Assembly (NCBI GenBank): GCA_937958105.1
Contig: CALFXJ010000030.1
Span: forward strand, 1-20,085
DNA length: 20,085 bases
Source of the DNA: an uncultured Cellvibrio sp.
GTDB taxonomy: Bacteria > Pseudomonadota > Gammaproteobacteria > Pseudomonadales > Cellvibrionaceae
Direction: 5' to 3'
Shown here: positions 1 to 7,493 of the stretch, in pieces
Layout of the letters: the number at the start of each line of letters is the position of its first letter
Position numbering within the stretch: position 1 is the first letter of the stretch
The notes under the pieces: model-generated
What the model saw: the letters and a program-made list of their open reading frames with translations, nothing else
Told to the model about the DNA's origin: nothing
The model's database searches: none
Translations under genes and position numbers: made by a program

Positions 1-62
1 ATCCATCATCTGGCACATAAACCACACCACCACCCTGCCCGCTCCGGTGCGAAGGCAGAATC

Positions 63-78
63 TGTGCAATAGATCACA
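63..78. promoter_or_regulatory. CRP/Vfr-like site downstream of fleQ
   Basis: TGTGC-AATAGA-TCACA matches the CRP-family palindrome TGTGA-N6-TCACA at nine of ten informative bases. It lies 100 bases past the fleQ stop, in the gap before whatever minus-strand gene follows (in Pseudomonas, fleSR). It could serve that unseen gene. A single site match can arise by chance. Confidence 0.4.
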
Positions 79-94
79 CTCTGTACATGAGCGG

Positions 95-124
95 CTGACC
101 GGTGTTCGGCGTAACACCGGTCAG
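95..124 (-). terminator. hairpin downstream of fleQ
   Basis: A perfect 12-bp inverted repeat (95-106 pairs with 113-124, 6-base loop) begins about 55 bases after the fleQ stop codon. It is stable enough to end or protect the fleQ transcript. There is no T-run after it on the minus strand, so it is not a textbook intrinsic terminator. Confidence 0.5.
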
Positions 125-178
125 CGAGGAAGAGTAGTTATTATTTGCGCGTAGCGCAACATGGATTTTGCGTTGAGA

Positions 179-1624
179 TCAACGCTGGAGGTCGTATTTC
201 CGCATCTTCTCCACCAGGGTTGTACGGCGGATGCAGAGGCGGTCGGCGGCTCGGGCTACTACGCCGCCGCAGTCGTTGAGGGCTTGTTGGATGAGGTCGC
301 GCTCGAGGTTGGTGATGTATTCGCGCAGGTCGATGCCCTGCTCCGGCAGCAATGGGGTGTCGTTCATGCTGACGTAGCTGGCGTTGCCGTTGATAGCCGG
401 GGCCTGGACGCGGGGGATGAACTCTTCGTCGGTGACATCCAGGTGCCGGTATTTGGGTGGCAGGTCCTGGACGCCGATGACGCCGTAGGGGTGCATGATG
501 GCCATGCGCTCGACGAGGTTAGCCAGCTCACGCACGTTGCCCGACCATTCGTGGTGGCACAGCGACATGATGGCGGCGGAGTTGAAGCGAATGGAGCCGC
601 GCTGTTCGCTTTCCATACGCGAGATCAGTTCGTTGATCAGCAGGGGAATGTCTTCCTTCCGTTCTTTCAACGACGGCAGCTCGATGGGGAATACGTTCAG
701 GCGGTAGTAGAGGTCTTCGCGGAAGGTGGCCTCTTTGATCATGCTTTCCAGATCGCGGTGCGTTGCGGCAATGATGCGTACGTCTACGCTCTGGGTCTTG
801 TTGCTGCCTACTCTTTCAAAGCAGCGTTCCTGCAGCACACGCAGGATCTTTACCTGCATGTTGAGCGGCATATCGCCGATTTCGTCGAGGAACAGGGTTC
901 CGCCTTCGGCCATCTCAAAGCGTCCGGCGCGGGAGTTGATTGCGCCGGTAAAGGCGCCCTTCTCGTGGCCAAACAGTTCGCTTTCCAGCAGCTCTGCAGG
1001 TATCGCACCGCAGTTTACCGGCACGAACGGCTTGTCACGGCGCGGTGAGTTGTAATGCAGGTTGCGGGCAACGACTTCTTTGCCGGTTCCTGACTCGCCG
1101 GTAATCAGCACAGACACATCTTTATCCGCTACCTGCGCCATCATCTCCCGCACGTTCTGAATGACGCGGCTGGTGCCCACGAGGCTGCGGAACAGATGCA
1201 CGGGGCGGCGCTGCGGCTGGCGCTTGCTGACCGACTGCGCTTCACGATACAGCTGGGCGCGGTGGAGCGTATCAACCAGTTTGTTGTAGGTGGGCGGAAC
1301 CGCGAGGGTCGCAATGATCATATGACGCAGAGTTTCGTCAAGATCATCGTCAACGGAGGCTTCGGGGCCAATCAAGACCACCGCAATCTCGTCGCTCCAC
1401 TGGCGAACGTCCTTCAGCAATTGCTCAAGGCTCTGCCGGGCCGAGCCAATATCACCGATAAGAACGGCGGCATATTCCTCGCTGGCTTCGCTATCAACCC
1501 GGGCCCGCCATTCGGAGGCTGGAGCGGTGAGGCTTGTTTCACTGAGAAAATCGAGCAAAATCTTTAAATCACGTCGACGCTGCTGATCATCGTCGATCAT
1601 CAAAACTTTATTGTTACGCCACAT
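179..1624 (-). CDS. fleQ: FleQ, master flagellar regulator (sigma-54 enhancer-binding protein)
   Basis: Protein of 481 aa, close to the roughly 490 aa of Pseudomonas FleQ. Residues 1-120 form a degenerate receiver-like FleQ domain: the early acidic cluster IDDD is present, but the usual phospho-aspartate position reads VLIG, so it is probably not phosphorylated. The AAA+ core carries Walker A GESGTGKE (176-183), the sigma-54 contact loop GAFTGA (223-228) and Walker B LFLDEIGD (244-251). The LFRSLVG motif (144-150) and the RN pair (187-188) correspond to the cyclic-di-GMP-binding residues known in P. aeruginosa FleQ, so cyclic-di-GMP sensing is likely. A Fis-type helix-turn-helix closes the protein (about 447-478). 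It would activate sigma-54 flagellar promoters such as those predicted here before flgF and flagellin 2. The start was chosen because the N-terminus (MWRNNKVLMIDDD) matches the family. Confidence 0.96.
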   Translation of the reverse strand: MWRNNKVLMIDDDQQRRRDLKILLDFLSETSLTAPASEWRARVDSEASEEYAAVLIGDIGSARQSLEQLLKDVRQWSDEIAVVLIGPEASVDDDLDETLRHMIIATLAVPPTYNKLVDTLHRAQLYREAQSVSKRQPQRRPVHLFRSLVGTSRVIQNVREMMAQVADKDVSVLITGESGTGKEVVARNLHYNSPRRDKPFVPVNCGAIPAELLESELFGHEKGAFTGAINSRAGRFEMAEGGTLFLDEIGDMPLNMQVKILRVLQERCFERVGSNKTQSVDVRIIAATHRDLESMIKEATFREDLYYRLNVFPIELPSLKERKEDIPLLINELISRMESEQRGSIRFNSAAIMSLCHHEWSGNVRELANLVERMAIMHPYGVIGVQDLPPKYRHLDVTDEEFIPRVQAPAINGNASYVSMNDTPLLPEQGIDLREYITNLERDLIQQALNDCGGVVARAADRLCIRRTTLVEKMRKYDLQR

Positions 1625-1707
1625 ACCGCTATGACCTTAAAGTCGTTTTCAGTGGAAAAAGCCACCCTTGGACAACCAATCCCGCCACAAGCGAACCATG
1701 CTTCTGA

Positions 1708-1721
1708 GTCAACCTAGTGAC
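1708..1721. promoter_or_regulatory. FleQ-box-like palindrome, promoter-distal side of fleQ leader
   Basis: GTCAACCTAGTGAC has perfect GTCA/TGAC arms and differs from the P. aeruginosa FleQ consensus GTCaNTAAAtTGAC (read on the opposite strand) at two core bases. It falls just downstream of the predicted fleQ transcription start and exactly 50 bp from the second box at 1758-1771. Confidence 0.5.
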
Positions 1722-1733
1722 TGGCGCCACTAA

Positions 1734-1762
1734 GTAATAGACCAGAAGGATGGTCGGGTCAA
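1734..1762 (-). promoter_or_regulatory. sigma-70-like promoter of fleQ
   Basis: On the minus strand, TTGACC (1762-1757), a 17-base spacer and TATTAC (1739-1734) fit a -35/-10 pair. The predicted start is near 1727, giving a leader of about 100 bases. A housekeeping promoter suits a master regulator at the top of the hierarchy. Confidence 0.5.
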
Positions 1763-1771
1763 ATTAATGAC
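1758..1771. promoter_or_regulatory. FleQ-box-like palindrome over the fleQ -35 element
   Basis: GTCAAATTAATGAC has perfect GTCA/TGAC arms and a single mismatch to the FleQ consensus read on the opposite strand. It overlaps the predicted -35 hexamer, so bound FleQ would be placed to block RNA polymerase. Confidence 0.55.
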
Positions 1772-1815
1772 GCTCGGGAATGCCTCGATCAATGAGGTCA
1801 AAAATTAGCCATCCA

Positions 1816-1832
1816 TCACACTAATAATGTGA
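1816..1832. repeat. short inverted repeat upstream of fleQ
   Basis: TCACA-N7-TGTGA, a perfect 5-bp inverted repeat with arms everted relative to a CRP site. It lies about 55 bases upstream of the predicted -35 of fleQ. It may be an operator, but the binding protein is unknown. The rest of the 1625-2036 gap shows no coding signal. Confidence 0.3.
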
Positions 1833-1981
1833 CGCATGTCGAAAAATTGGCGATTTTGTCAGTGTTTAACGCCGGGGGCAATCCCATCCTACCAAAACTG
1901 ACGGATAAGAATGAAGATTTTTGCGCCACGGGTCTGATGTGCCTGTAAGGGGTAAAACCAGAGGTTCGGGAGGGGACGCAG

Positions 1982-2005
1982 GCAGACAGACTTGAGCCTG
2001 TCTGC
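1982..2005 (-). terminator. hairpin after fliT
   Basis: An 8-bp inverted repeat (GCAGACAG at 1982-1989, CTGTCTGC at 1998-2005) lies 32 bases past the fliT stop, between fliT and the fleQ control region. No T-run follows on the minus strand, so it is a weak candidate terminator or a 3'-end stabiliser of the fliS-fliT transcript. Confidence 0.4.
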
Positions 2006-2036
2006 GATTGGAGCGGGTTTGAGAGGCTAATACCGG

Positions 2037-2315
2037 TCAAATGGCCATCGCGGCGGCCTGCTGGCGGCAGGTGTCGATAACGGCTGCATAGACCGTCTTC
2101 AGGTCTTTCAGGGCGGTTATCAATCCGGCCTGTCCCTGATGTCGGTTGGCCTCGATGACCTTTTCAACGATAGCAGGACAGGATTGGTCCAGCCGGCGCA
2201 ACTTCATCCAGTCGCCCGTCTGCAACGCGGACATCATCTCCCGTTGCAGACTGCGCAGTTGGGCAACGCCTTGCAACCCCCGATAATCCGGATCAGGAAC
2301 CAAGGTCACAGCCAT
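2037..2315 (-). CDS. fliT: FliT-type flagellar export chaperone
   Basis: A 92-aa, mostly helical protein following fliS with one base between the fliS stop and the ATG. Its ribosome-binding site (GGAGG) lies inside the end of fliS, so the two are probably translationally coupled. The LRSLQREMMSALQTGDWMKL segment, an amphipathic helix with a GDW turn, resembles FliT proteins. FliT normally binds the cap protein FliD in the cytoplasm and delivers it to the export gate. Identification rests on size, composition and position after fliD-fliS, because FliT sequences diverge widely. Confidence 0.75.
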   Translation of the reverse strand: MAVTLVPDPDYRGLQGVAQLRSLQREMMSALQTGDWMKLRRLDQSCPAIVEKVIEANRHQGQAGLITALKDLKTVYAAVIDTCRQQAAAMAI

Positions 2316-2316
2316 C

Positions 2317-2703
2317 TCACACCTCCGCAGCGATAGCGTCCCAGCCGGATTTAATTTCGCCCAGCAGGCGCGCGCACTCGTCCAGGCGTTCTGCGTCGTT
2401 GTGGAAGTTGGCTTCGGTCAGTCGGTGGATGATGTACTCGTAAAGATCATCCAGGTTGGCCGCCAGTTGGCCGCCTTCTTTGTCGTTGAGACTGCCCTGC
2501 AGGCCACCGACGATGTTGATGGCTTTACCGATCAACTCGCCTTTGCGCGCGATCTGTTTCTGCTGCATGGCGCCCTTGGCCTGTGCGATGCGCTCAAGCG
2601 CACCTTCGAACAGCATCTGGATCAGTCGATGTGGCGATGCATCCATTACACCGGATTGCACTTTCAAGGAGGAATAACTTTTTACTGCCTGATATGGATT
2701 CAT
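2317..2703 (-). CDS. fliS: FliS, flagellin export chaperone
   Basis: A 128-aa all-helical protein, the usual FliS length. The N-terminus MNPYQAVKSYSSLKVQS and the following SPHRLIQMLFEGALERIAQAKGAM are characteristic of the family. FliS binds the C-terminal disordered segment of flagellin in the cytoplasm and prevents premature polymerisation. The start at 2703 is chosen because the family begins at this MNPYQ. An in-frame upstream ATG at 2775 lies inside the predicted promoter, before its start site. The ribosome-binding site (AGAGAG) is modest. fliS lies 87 bases after fliD, with its own predicted sigma-28 promoter in that gap. Confidence 0.93.
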   Translation of the reverse strand: MNPYQAVKSYSSLKVQSGVMDASPHRLIQMLFEGALERIAQAKGAMQQKQIARKGELIGKAINIVGGLQGSLNDKEGGQLAANLDDLYEYIIHRLTEANFHNDAERLDECARLLGEIKSGWDAIAAEV

Positions 2704-2753
2704 AGAATTCTCTCTTGCCGGTGATAACTGCAGCACTGCTGCGCCTACCGAAG

Positions 2754-2780
2754 TTAGCGGCACATCCGCGTTCAACTTTA
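2754..2780 (-). promoter_or_regulatory. sigma-28 (FliA) promoter of fliS-fliT
   Basis: Minus strand TAAAGTTG (2780-2773), an 11-base spacer, then GCCGCTAA (2761-2754). The sigma-28 consensus is TAAAGTTT-N11-GCCGATAA, so there is one mismatch in each box with ideal spacing. The predicted start is near 2747, about 44 bases before fliS. Confidence 0.75.
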
Positions 2781-2790
2781 AACGTAAAAA

Positions 2791-4842
2791 TTATTTTTTC
2801 GCCGTAAACGGCAAACGATCAACCAGTCCTTCCAGGAAGCTGCCGGTATTGTTCAGGCTGCGCACGATGGACTCCATCGCAATAAACTGTGACTGCAGAC
2901 GCAGCCGATAGGCTTCACTGCGCCGCTCCAGTTGCTCCTTATCGTCATCCACCTTATCAATTTCTTTGCTGAGGTTGGTCTCGCGGCCTTTGATCATGCC
3001 GGAGTTTTTCAGGAAGTCATTGATCAGGCTGTCCATCTGACCCGCGAAGCCACGGGAAAAACCAATCGTGGCATTGGTAACGCCAGGCGTGATCATCATG
3101 CTTAAACCTTCGGCTTTGCTGCCCAGCGCGGGCAACAGCACGTTGCCAAAACCAAAAGCGGCTACGCCATCCACAGTGCCCATGACATCTTTACCGGCAG
3201 TGCCGGCGCGAGCAGTGATGCCCAGCTCCGCCATATCGTCACCTACGGAGGTAAACGATACGTTGCTCGTAGCACCGTAAGCGTTGGATGTGAACTCCAG
3301 CCGATTTTCTGTGGAGTTGAAGCTGACCTGCACACTGACCCGCCCTTTTTTGATTTCAGCATCAAGGTTGATCAGCGATTGCATCTCTGCGGCCAGCTCA
3401 GCGCCCGAGCTATAGGTCTTGCCCTCCGGCAATGTGATAGTTGCCGCTGCAACACCATCGACGACTATATTAAAGCTGTAGTCTTTTCCTGCTGTGATCT
3501 CTACGGGGAAGCTGATCTCCTCGCCCATGTACTGACCTTTTTCCGGCTGTTGAGTGATTACTACTTCATAGCTGCCGGGCTGGCTTACAGCGCTGAACCC
3601 CGTCACCTCCAACAGGCTGTTGGATGAGGAAGTTTTCGGTGTGAATAAATCTTTTATTGCTTCAAAGTTTTTATCGATGGCTGCGCGGAAGTCGGTGCTG
3701 GTTCCGTTCTCCACAATCTTCAGAGTGCCGTCCAGTTCGGTACGAATTCCAAGAGTGGCCAATGAATTGAAACCACCGGTAATGCCAGCCACAGAACCGG
3801 TCATCATCGAGCGGACGGTCTGCAGTAAATTTTTGGCCAGAGGGTCCTGCCGCAGGCTGCCGTACTCGCCAAGTTCTTCGTTGAAACCCACCAGCTTTTC
3901 CACCTCTTTGAGGAAGGCGTTATAGGTATCAACAAATTCACGAATCGAATTTTCCGCAATGCTTTTGTCAGCGGAGATGTTGATGCTGACCGTCTCTGTG
4001 GTTGAGCTGTTGAAGATGTCAAATTCCATCCCCTCAATCACGTCGGTCAGGTGATTGGACTCCCGTGTCAGCAGCAAACCATTTACACGGACTTTTGCGT
4101 CTTTGCCTTCCTGCACCTGCTCCATTGAGGTCTGGTCGCTGACATTAAAATTGAAGGCAGCCAGGCCTGGCGCGGCCTCATCTTCCGTGGCGGTGAGTTC
4201 GATCTCATTGAACTCACCGGAAGGTGCGGTTAGCAGAAGTTTGTAGGTGCCGCCATCGCTGACGATAGTCGCCTGCACACCGATGTCAGCCTTGTTGATG
4301 GCATCACGCAACCCGGTAAGCGTGTTGTTGGTGTCATCGATAGTGATGGTCGCACCACTCTTGCCGGTGTTGACAGAGAATTCATCCTGAGCCTCGTTCC
4401 AGCTGCCAAACCGCAGTGTCAGGGTGCCCTTGCCGATGGAGTCGTTAGGGCTGGTGAAGGCTCCGGATGTCAGTGATTGGGCCTGGGCTATCTGTTCGAC
4501 CTGAAGGCGATAATCGCCGGCCACGGCCTTGGAATCCAGTTTAGTGATACCCAGCAGCCCCGTATCGGGAATAGAAACGGCCTTCGCGTCAAAGGTGTCG
4601 CGGCTGGCCAGGAGATTAGCGGAGCTCTGCAGCTTGGCAAAGGCGCTGCGCAGCATGCCGAAGTCGGATATCTGGGTTTCGAGAAGCGTCTGGCGGGATG
4701 TCAGGCGAGCCAGTTCCGGTGCCTTATTGATTTCCACCAGCTGTTTGATCAGGGACGCCGAATCAATACCAGAACCACCGCCCAGCGAATTAATGATGCT
4801 GGAACCGGGGTTGGTAGTGCTTGAGCTGGTGCTGTCAACCAT
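2791..4842 (-). CDS. fliD: FliD, filament cap protein
   Basis: A 683-aa protein (many FliD are 450-700 aa). The N-terminal domain shows the family signature SGIDSASLIKQLVEINKAPE followed by a coiled-coil heptad region to about residue 90. Residues about 105-260 hold flagellin-IN-like modules (GDYRLQVEQIAQAQ, TLTGLRDAINKADIGV). The C-terminal 80 residues form a second coiled coil (ETNLSKEIDKVDDDKEQLE) and the conserved RLRLQSQFIAMESIVRSLN motif. FliD caps the growing filament and inserts exported flagellin monomers. The start at 4842 is preferred over an in-frame ATG 30 bases upstream because GAGAGGA sits 7 bases before it. It follows a sigma-28 promoter and precedes fliS. Confidence 0.95.
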   Translation of the reverse strand: MVDSTSSSTTNPGSSIINSLGGGSGIDSASLIKQLVEINKAPELARLTSRQTLLETQISDFGMLRSAFAKLQSSANLLASRDTFDAKAVSIPDTGLLGITKLDSKAVAGDYRLQVEQIAQAQSLTSGAFTSPNDSIGKGTLTLRFGSWNEAQDEFSVNTGKSGATITIDDTNNTLTGLRDAINKADIGVQATIVSDGGTYKLLLTAPSGEFNEIELTATEDEAAPGLAAFNFNVSDQTSMEQVQEGKDAKVRVNGLLLTRESNHLTDVIEGMEFDIFNSSTTETVSINISADKSIAENSIREFVDTYNAFLKEVEKLVGFNEELGEYGSLRQDPLAKNLLQTVRSMMTGSVAGITGGFNSLATLGIRTELDGTLKIVENGTSTDFRAAIDKNFEAIKDLFTPKTSSSNSLLEVTGFSAVSQPGSYEVVITQQPEKGQYMGEEISFPVEITAGKDYSFNIVVDGVAAATITLPEGKTYSSGAELAAEMQSLINLDAEIKKGRVSVQVSFNSTENRLEFTSNAYGATSNVSFTSVGDDMAELGITARAGTAGKDVMGTVDGVAAFGFGNVLLPALGSKAEGLSMMITPGVTNATIGFSRGFAGQMDSLINDFLKNSGMIKGRETNLSKEIDKVDDDKEQLERRSEAYRLRLQSQFIAMESIVRSLNNTGSFLEGLVDRLPFTAKK

Positions 4843-4905
4843 GAAACTGTCCTCTCGCGGGGAAATCATCATCCGCAGACATTTACTATGCCTGTATCGC
4901 TAAGC

Positions 4906-4932
4906 ATAGCGGCAATACTTGCTGAAACTTTA
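4906..4932 (-). promoter_or_regulatory. sigma-28 (FliA) promoter of fliD
   Basis: Minus strand TAAAGTTT (4932-4925) matches the -35 consensus perfectly, with an 11-base spacer and then GCCGCTAT (4913-4906), six of eight matches to GCCGATAA. The predicted start is near 4899, about 57 bases before fliD. The stretch 4933-5019 between this promoter and the REP array shows nothing else. Confidence 0.75.
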
Positions 4933-5019
4933 GCCGCAATTGAGAAAATTTTGCGGGTCTGGGTGTTTGTGCACGGATCAGGCTTTGGGCTGATTCGCTG
5001 GGTTTTGTAGTCTGGTTTT

Positions 5020-5415
5020 GTCGGATTACGCCTTTGGCTAATCCGACCTACTTGGTGCTCCTTGCTGGGTTACGCCTGCGGGTAATCCGACCTATTTGGT
5101 GTTTCCTGCCGGGTTACGCCTTGGTGGGTCTGACCTGCGTGGGCCGTTGGTTTGGCCTGTGGGGTGAAACCCTGTCGGATTACGCCTGGGGCTAATCCGA
5201 CTTACTTGGTGGCTCCTTGTCGGATTACGCCTTTGGCTAATCCGACCTACTTGATGCTCCTTGCTGGGTTACGCCTGCGGGTAATCCGACCTACGGGGGC
5301 CGGGTGGTGCGGCCTCCGTGGTGGGCTCCTTGTCGGGTTACGCCTGGGGCTAATCCGACCTACGGGTTACATCGTGGGTGTAGGTCGGATTAGCCGCGGA
5401 GCGGCGTAATCCGAC
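5020..5415. repeat. tandem array of eight REP-like palindromic elements
   Basis: Units at about 5020-5051, 5064-5095, 5108-5138 (degenerate), 5174-5205, 5219-5250, 5263-5294, 5332-5363 and 5380-5415. Each is an imperfect palindrome with arms like GTCGGATTA and TAATCCGAC plus a CTAC tail (GTAG on the other strand). The first seven share one orientation and the eighth is inverted. Start-to-start spacings are 44, 44, 66, 45, 44 and 69, then the inverted unit. The block 5020-5094 recurs at 5219-5293 with one mismatch. The inverted unit starts 13 bases after the flagellin 2 stop and can fold into a strong hairpin on that mRNA. The pattern resembles REP elements mobilised by RAYT transposases. No such gene is in this window. 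Confidence 0.85.
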
Positions 5416-5428
5416 GCTGTCCCCCCGA

Positions 5429-7213
5429 TTATTGCAGCAGCTGCAGCACCTGCTCCGGTCTGGCGTTCGCCTGGGCCAGCATCGCGGTGGCGGCCTGTTG
5501 CAACACCTGCGCGCGGCTCAGATCAGCGGTTTCCGCAGCAAAGTCAGCATCCACAATCCGTGAACGTGCCGCAGAGGTCTTCTCCGATACGTTGGACAGG
5601 TTGGCCACGGTGAAATCGAGGCGGTTGTTCACCGCACCGAGATCCGCGCGGGTTGCACTGACCTGGTCAATCGCCTTATCGATGATACCGATAGCGCGTT
5701 GTGCTCCCTCAGCCGTGGAGATATCAATGCTGGCCACTGAACCTACGCCTTCTGTCGCATTACGCTCTTTAAGACCAGTAATCGCCAATACATCAGCAGC
5801 CGTTGCGGTATCACCGTAGCGGATGGAAATCTCCTCGCCGTTGGCAGAGCGCAGGGCAACTTCACCATTTCCGCCAGGGAAAGCCACAACGCCGGTTTCA
5901 TTCGAAGACAGGTTGATCACGCGAATAACTTCTGCAAGCGTAGCTGCCTCATCCAGGGTTCCAGGAGTACCATCTTCCTGCGGTGAAATTTTTCCGATGG
6001 CAATGCCATTAATAATCAGGTCACCTTCCTGCAAAGTAGCCGGAGTTGTCGTGGTCACATCAACCGCTGAACCCAGCAGGTTGCCATTAGCATCCTGAAC
6101 ATCAATACCAAGAGCACTGACGTGATCCGGAGCGTCGGCACCAGCACCCAACTGAATCGTTACACCATTCTTGTTCGCTGAAGTATCGTTAAATACCAGC
6201 GAGAAATTATGGTGGCCGTTAACTAATCCTGTCGAGGAAACGACAGTACCTGCTTCAGCAACGGTCAGTGAGGCTGCATCGGGTGCGGTCAACACCAGCT
6301 TGCCGGTTTCGTTAATACTGGCTTCGATAGCGGTTTGCGAATTAACCTTATCAACCAGTTCTTTCAGACTGTTGGTACCGGTAATGGTGTAGGTCTGCTC
6401 CAGACCATCGCCATCACGCAGGGTCAGGGTCAGGGTTTCAGATGGTGCGCGAAGCACGCCGGAACCTGCTGTTTCACCGACCACCTGTACGAGAGAGCTG
6501 ACGCTGGCACCCTTGCCTTCGAGATCGCTGTTGATGCTGGCCAGGGCTTCTTTCAGCGTTTCAGCCGCAGGAGTCAGGGGTTTAATAGCGGTGCCGTTAA
6601 TAATCAAATCACCGTCTTCCAGCGCGTTAAGCGCTGCGATTTCTGTCGAGTGGTCAGTGCCGACACCGGTAACAGCTTCCCCAACAATATCCCCAGAACT
6701 TCCGCCCAGCGACGTCGTGCTGAAGGATTCAATATCGATTCCGATAGTCTGGTTGGCTTCTGAACCGATCTGTAAGGTGGTCTTAGCCATTGAACCATCG
6801 AGCAGCGGCTGACCGTTGAATGATGTGGTGGCAGCAATACGATCCAATTCCAATTTCAATTGCTGCACTTCCGCGTTCAATGTATTGCGGTCTGCATCAG
6901 AGTAAATTCCGTTCGCGGATTGAATAGAGAGTTCGCGCATACGTTGCAGAATGTTGGTCACTTCCTGCAGTGCGCCTTCGGCGGTTTGTACAAGCGACAC
7001 ACCGTCGTTCGCGTTGCGCACGGCCTGATTTAAGCCGCGTACTTGTGAAGTCATGCGGTTGGAAATAGCCAGGCCCGCTGCGTCGTCTTTGGCAGAGTTA
7101 ATACGTTGACCGGAAGCCAAACGCTCAGTAGAACGATCCAGGGCGTTCCCGGAGTTCATCAACTGGCGTTGCGAATTGATCGACGCGACGTTTGTGTTAA
7201 TGACTAAAGACAT
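5429..7213 (-). CDS. fliC: flagellin 2 (FliC-type filament protein)
   Basis: A 594-aa flagellin. The D0/D1 N-terminal domain (about 1-170) has NTNVASINSQRQL, ERLASGQRINSAKDDAAGLAI and ANDGVSLVQTAEGAL. The C-terminal D1/D0 domain (about 490-594) has RADLGAVNNRLDF and ends in the QQVL-type helix EQVLQLLQ. The variable region holds a flagellin-IN-like module (about 250-320) and two GDLIING strands (201-207 and 397-403). The ATG is preceded by AGGAG 8 bases upstream. It has its own sigma-54 promoter, unlike flagellin 1, and is isolated from flaG by a terminator. It would be secreted and polymerised into the filament. It is the same length as flagellin 1 and collinear with it, so a tandem gene duplication is likely. 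Confidence 0.96.
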   Translation of the reverse strand: MSLVINTNVASINSQRQLMNSGNALDRSTERLASGQRINSAKDDAAGLAISNRMTSQVRGLNQAVRNANDGVSLVQTAEGALQEVTNILQRMRELSIQSANGIYSDADRNTLNAEVQQLKLELDRIAATTSFNGQPLLDGSMAKTTLQIGSEANQTIGIDIESFSTTSLGGSSGDIVGEAVTGVGTDHSTEIAALNALEDGDLIINGTAIKPLTPAAETLKEALASINSDLEGKGASVSSLVQVVGETAGSGVLRAPSETLTLTLRDGDGLEQTYTITGTNSLKELVDKVNSQTAIEASINETGKLVLTAPDAASLTVAEAGTVVSSTGLVNGHHNFSLVFNDTSANKNGVTIQLGAGADAPDHVSALGIDVQDANGNLLGSAVDVTTTTPATLQEGDLIINGIAIGKISPQEDGTPGTLDEAATLAEVIRVINLSSNETGVVAFPGGNGEVALRSANGEEISIRYGDTATAADVLAITGLKERNATEGVGSVASIDISTAEGAQRAIGIIDKAIDQVSATRADLGAVNNRLDFTVANLSNVSEKTSAARSRIVDADFAAETADLSRAQVLQQAATAMLAQANARPEQVLQLLQ

Positions 7214-7385
7214 AATAAATCTCCTAATGATTATTCCTGCTCAGAGGATTTACTCTCCGGGACAAGTCGATTGACGAAGCCTGTAAAAACCTGTCAACAG
7301 ACTTCTGGCAAACCCTGTGCATTACTGACCTGATCAACACAGTCAACACCTTCAGGATTTTTACATGTTGCCTGAGAGGCTTTTT

Positions 7386-7400
7386 GCACAGAGCGTGCCA
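7386..7400 (-). promoter_or_regulatory. sigma-54 promoter of flagellin 2
   Basis: Minus strand TGGCACG-CTCT-GTGC: the -24 element is perfect and the -12 has one mismatch to TTGC, with the required GG-N10-GC spacing. The predicted start is near 7374, leaving a leader of about 160 bases before the ATG. A poorer look-alike (ATGCACA-N4-TTGC) lies in that leader at 7308-7322. Confidence 0.75.
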
Positions 7401-7424
7401 ACGAAATAATCAAGAGGGATTTTT

Positions 7425-7454
7425 CAGCAAGATGCTGTCGGGAGCAGCGCTCCC
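7425..7454. repeat. two adjacent short palindromes upstream of the sigma-54 site
   Basis: CAGCA-AGA-TGCTG (7425-7437) and GGGAGC-AGC-GCTCCC (7440-7454) are perfect inverted repeats lying 25-55 bases upstream of the flagellin 2 sigma-54 promoter. Either could be an activator site. Neither matches the FleQ consensus. Confidence 0.35.
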
Positions 7455-7493
7455 TGGTATGGTTTACTGTTCTTTATAACGAACCGGAAAAAT

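Noticed and set aside
161..1048. Long open frame of 295 codons on the plus strand
   Set aside because: It lies antisense to fleQ, has no recognisable domain, and reflects codon bias of the real gene.
1816..2040. Open frame of 74 codons on the minus strand between fliT and fleQ
   Set aside because: No family resemblance, no good ribosome-binding site, and it overlaps the hairpin and inverted repeats of the control region.
2801..2812. GCCGT-AA-ACGGC palindrome near the fliD stop
   Set aside because: Short stem lying in the coding end of fliD, with no T-run following it directly on the minus strand.
5152..5409. Open frame of 85 codons on the plus strand
   Set aside because: It is a translation of the REP array, with the repeated peptide coming from the repeated DNA.
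5020..5415. CRISPR array interpretation of the tandem repeats
   Set aside because: Spacers are related to one another and uneven in length, the units are palindromes present elsewhere singly and in both orientations, and no cas gene is present.
7308..7322. Second sigma-54-like site in the flagellin 2 leader
   Set aside because: The essential GG of the -24 element is changed to TG, and a much better site lies at 7386-7400.
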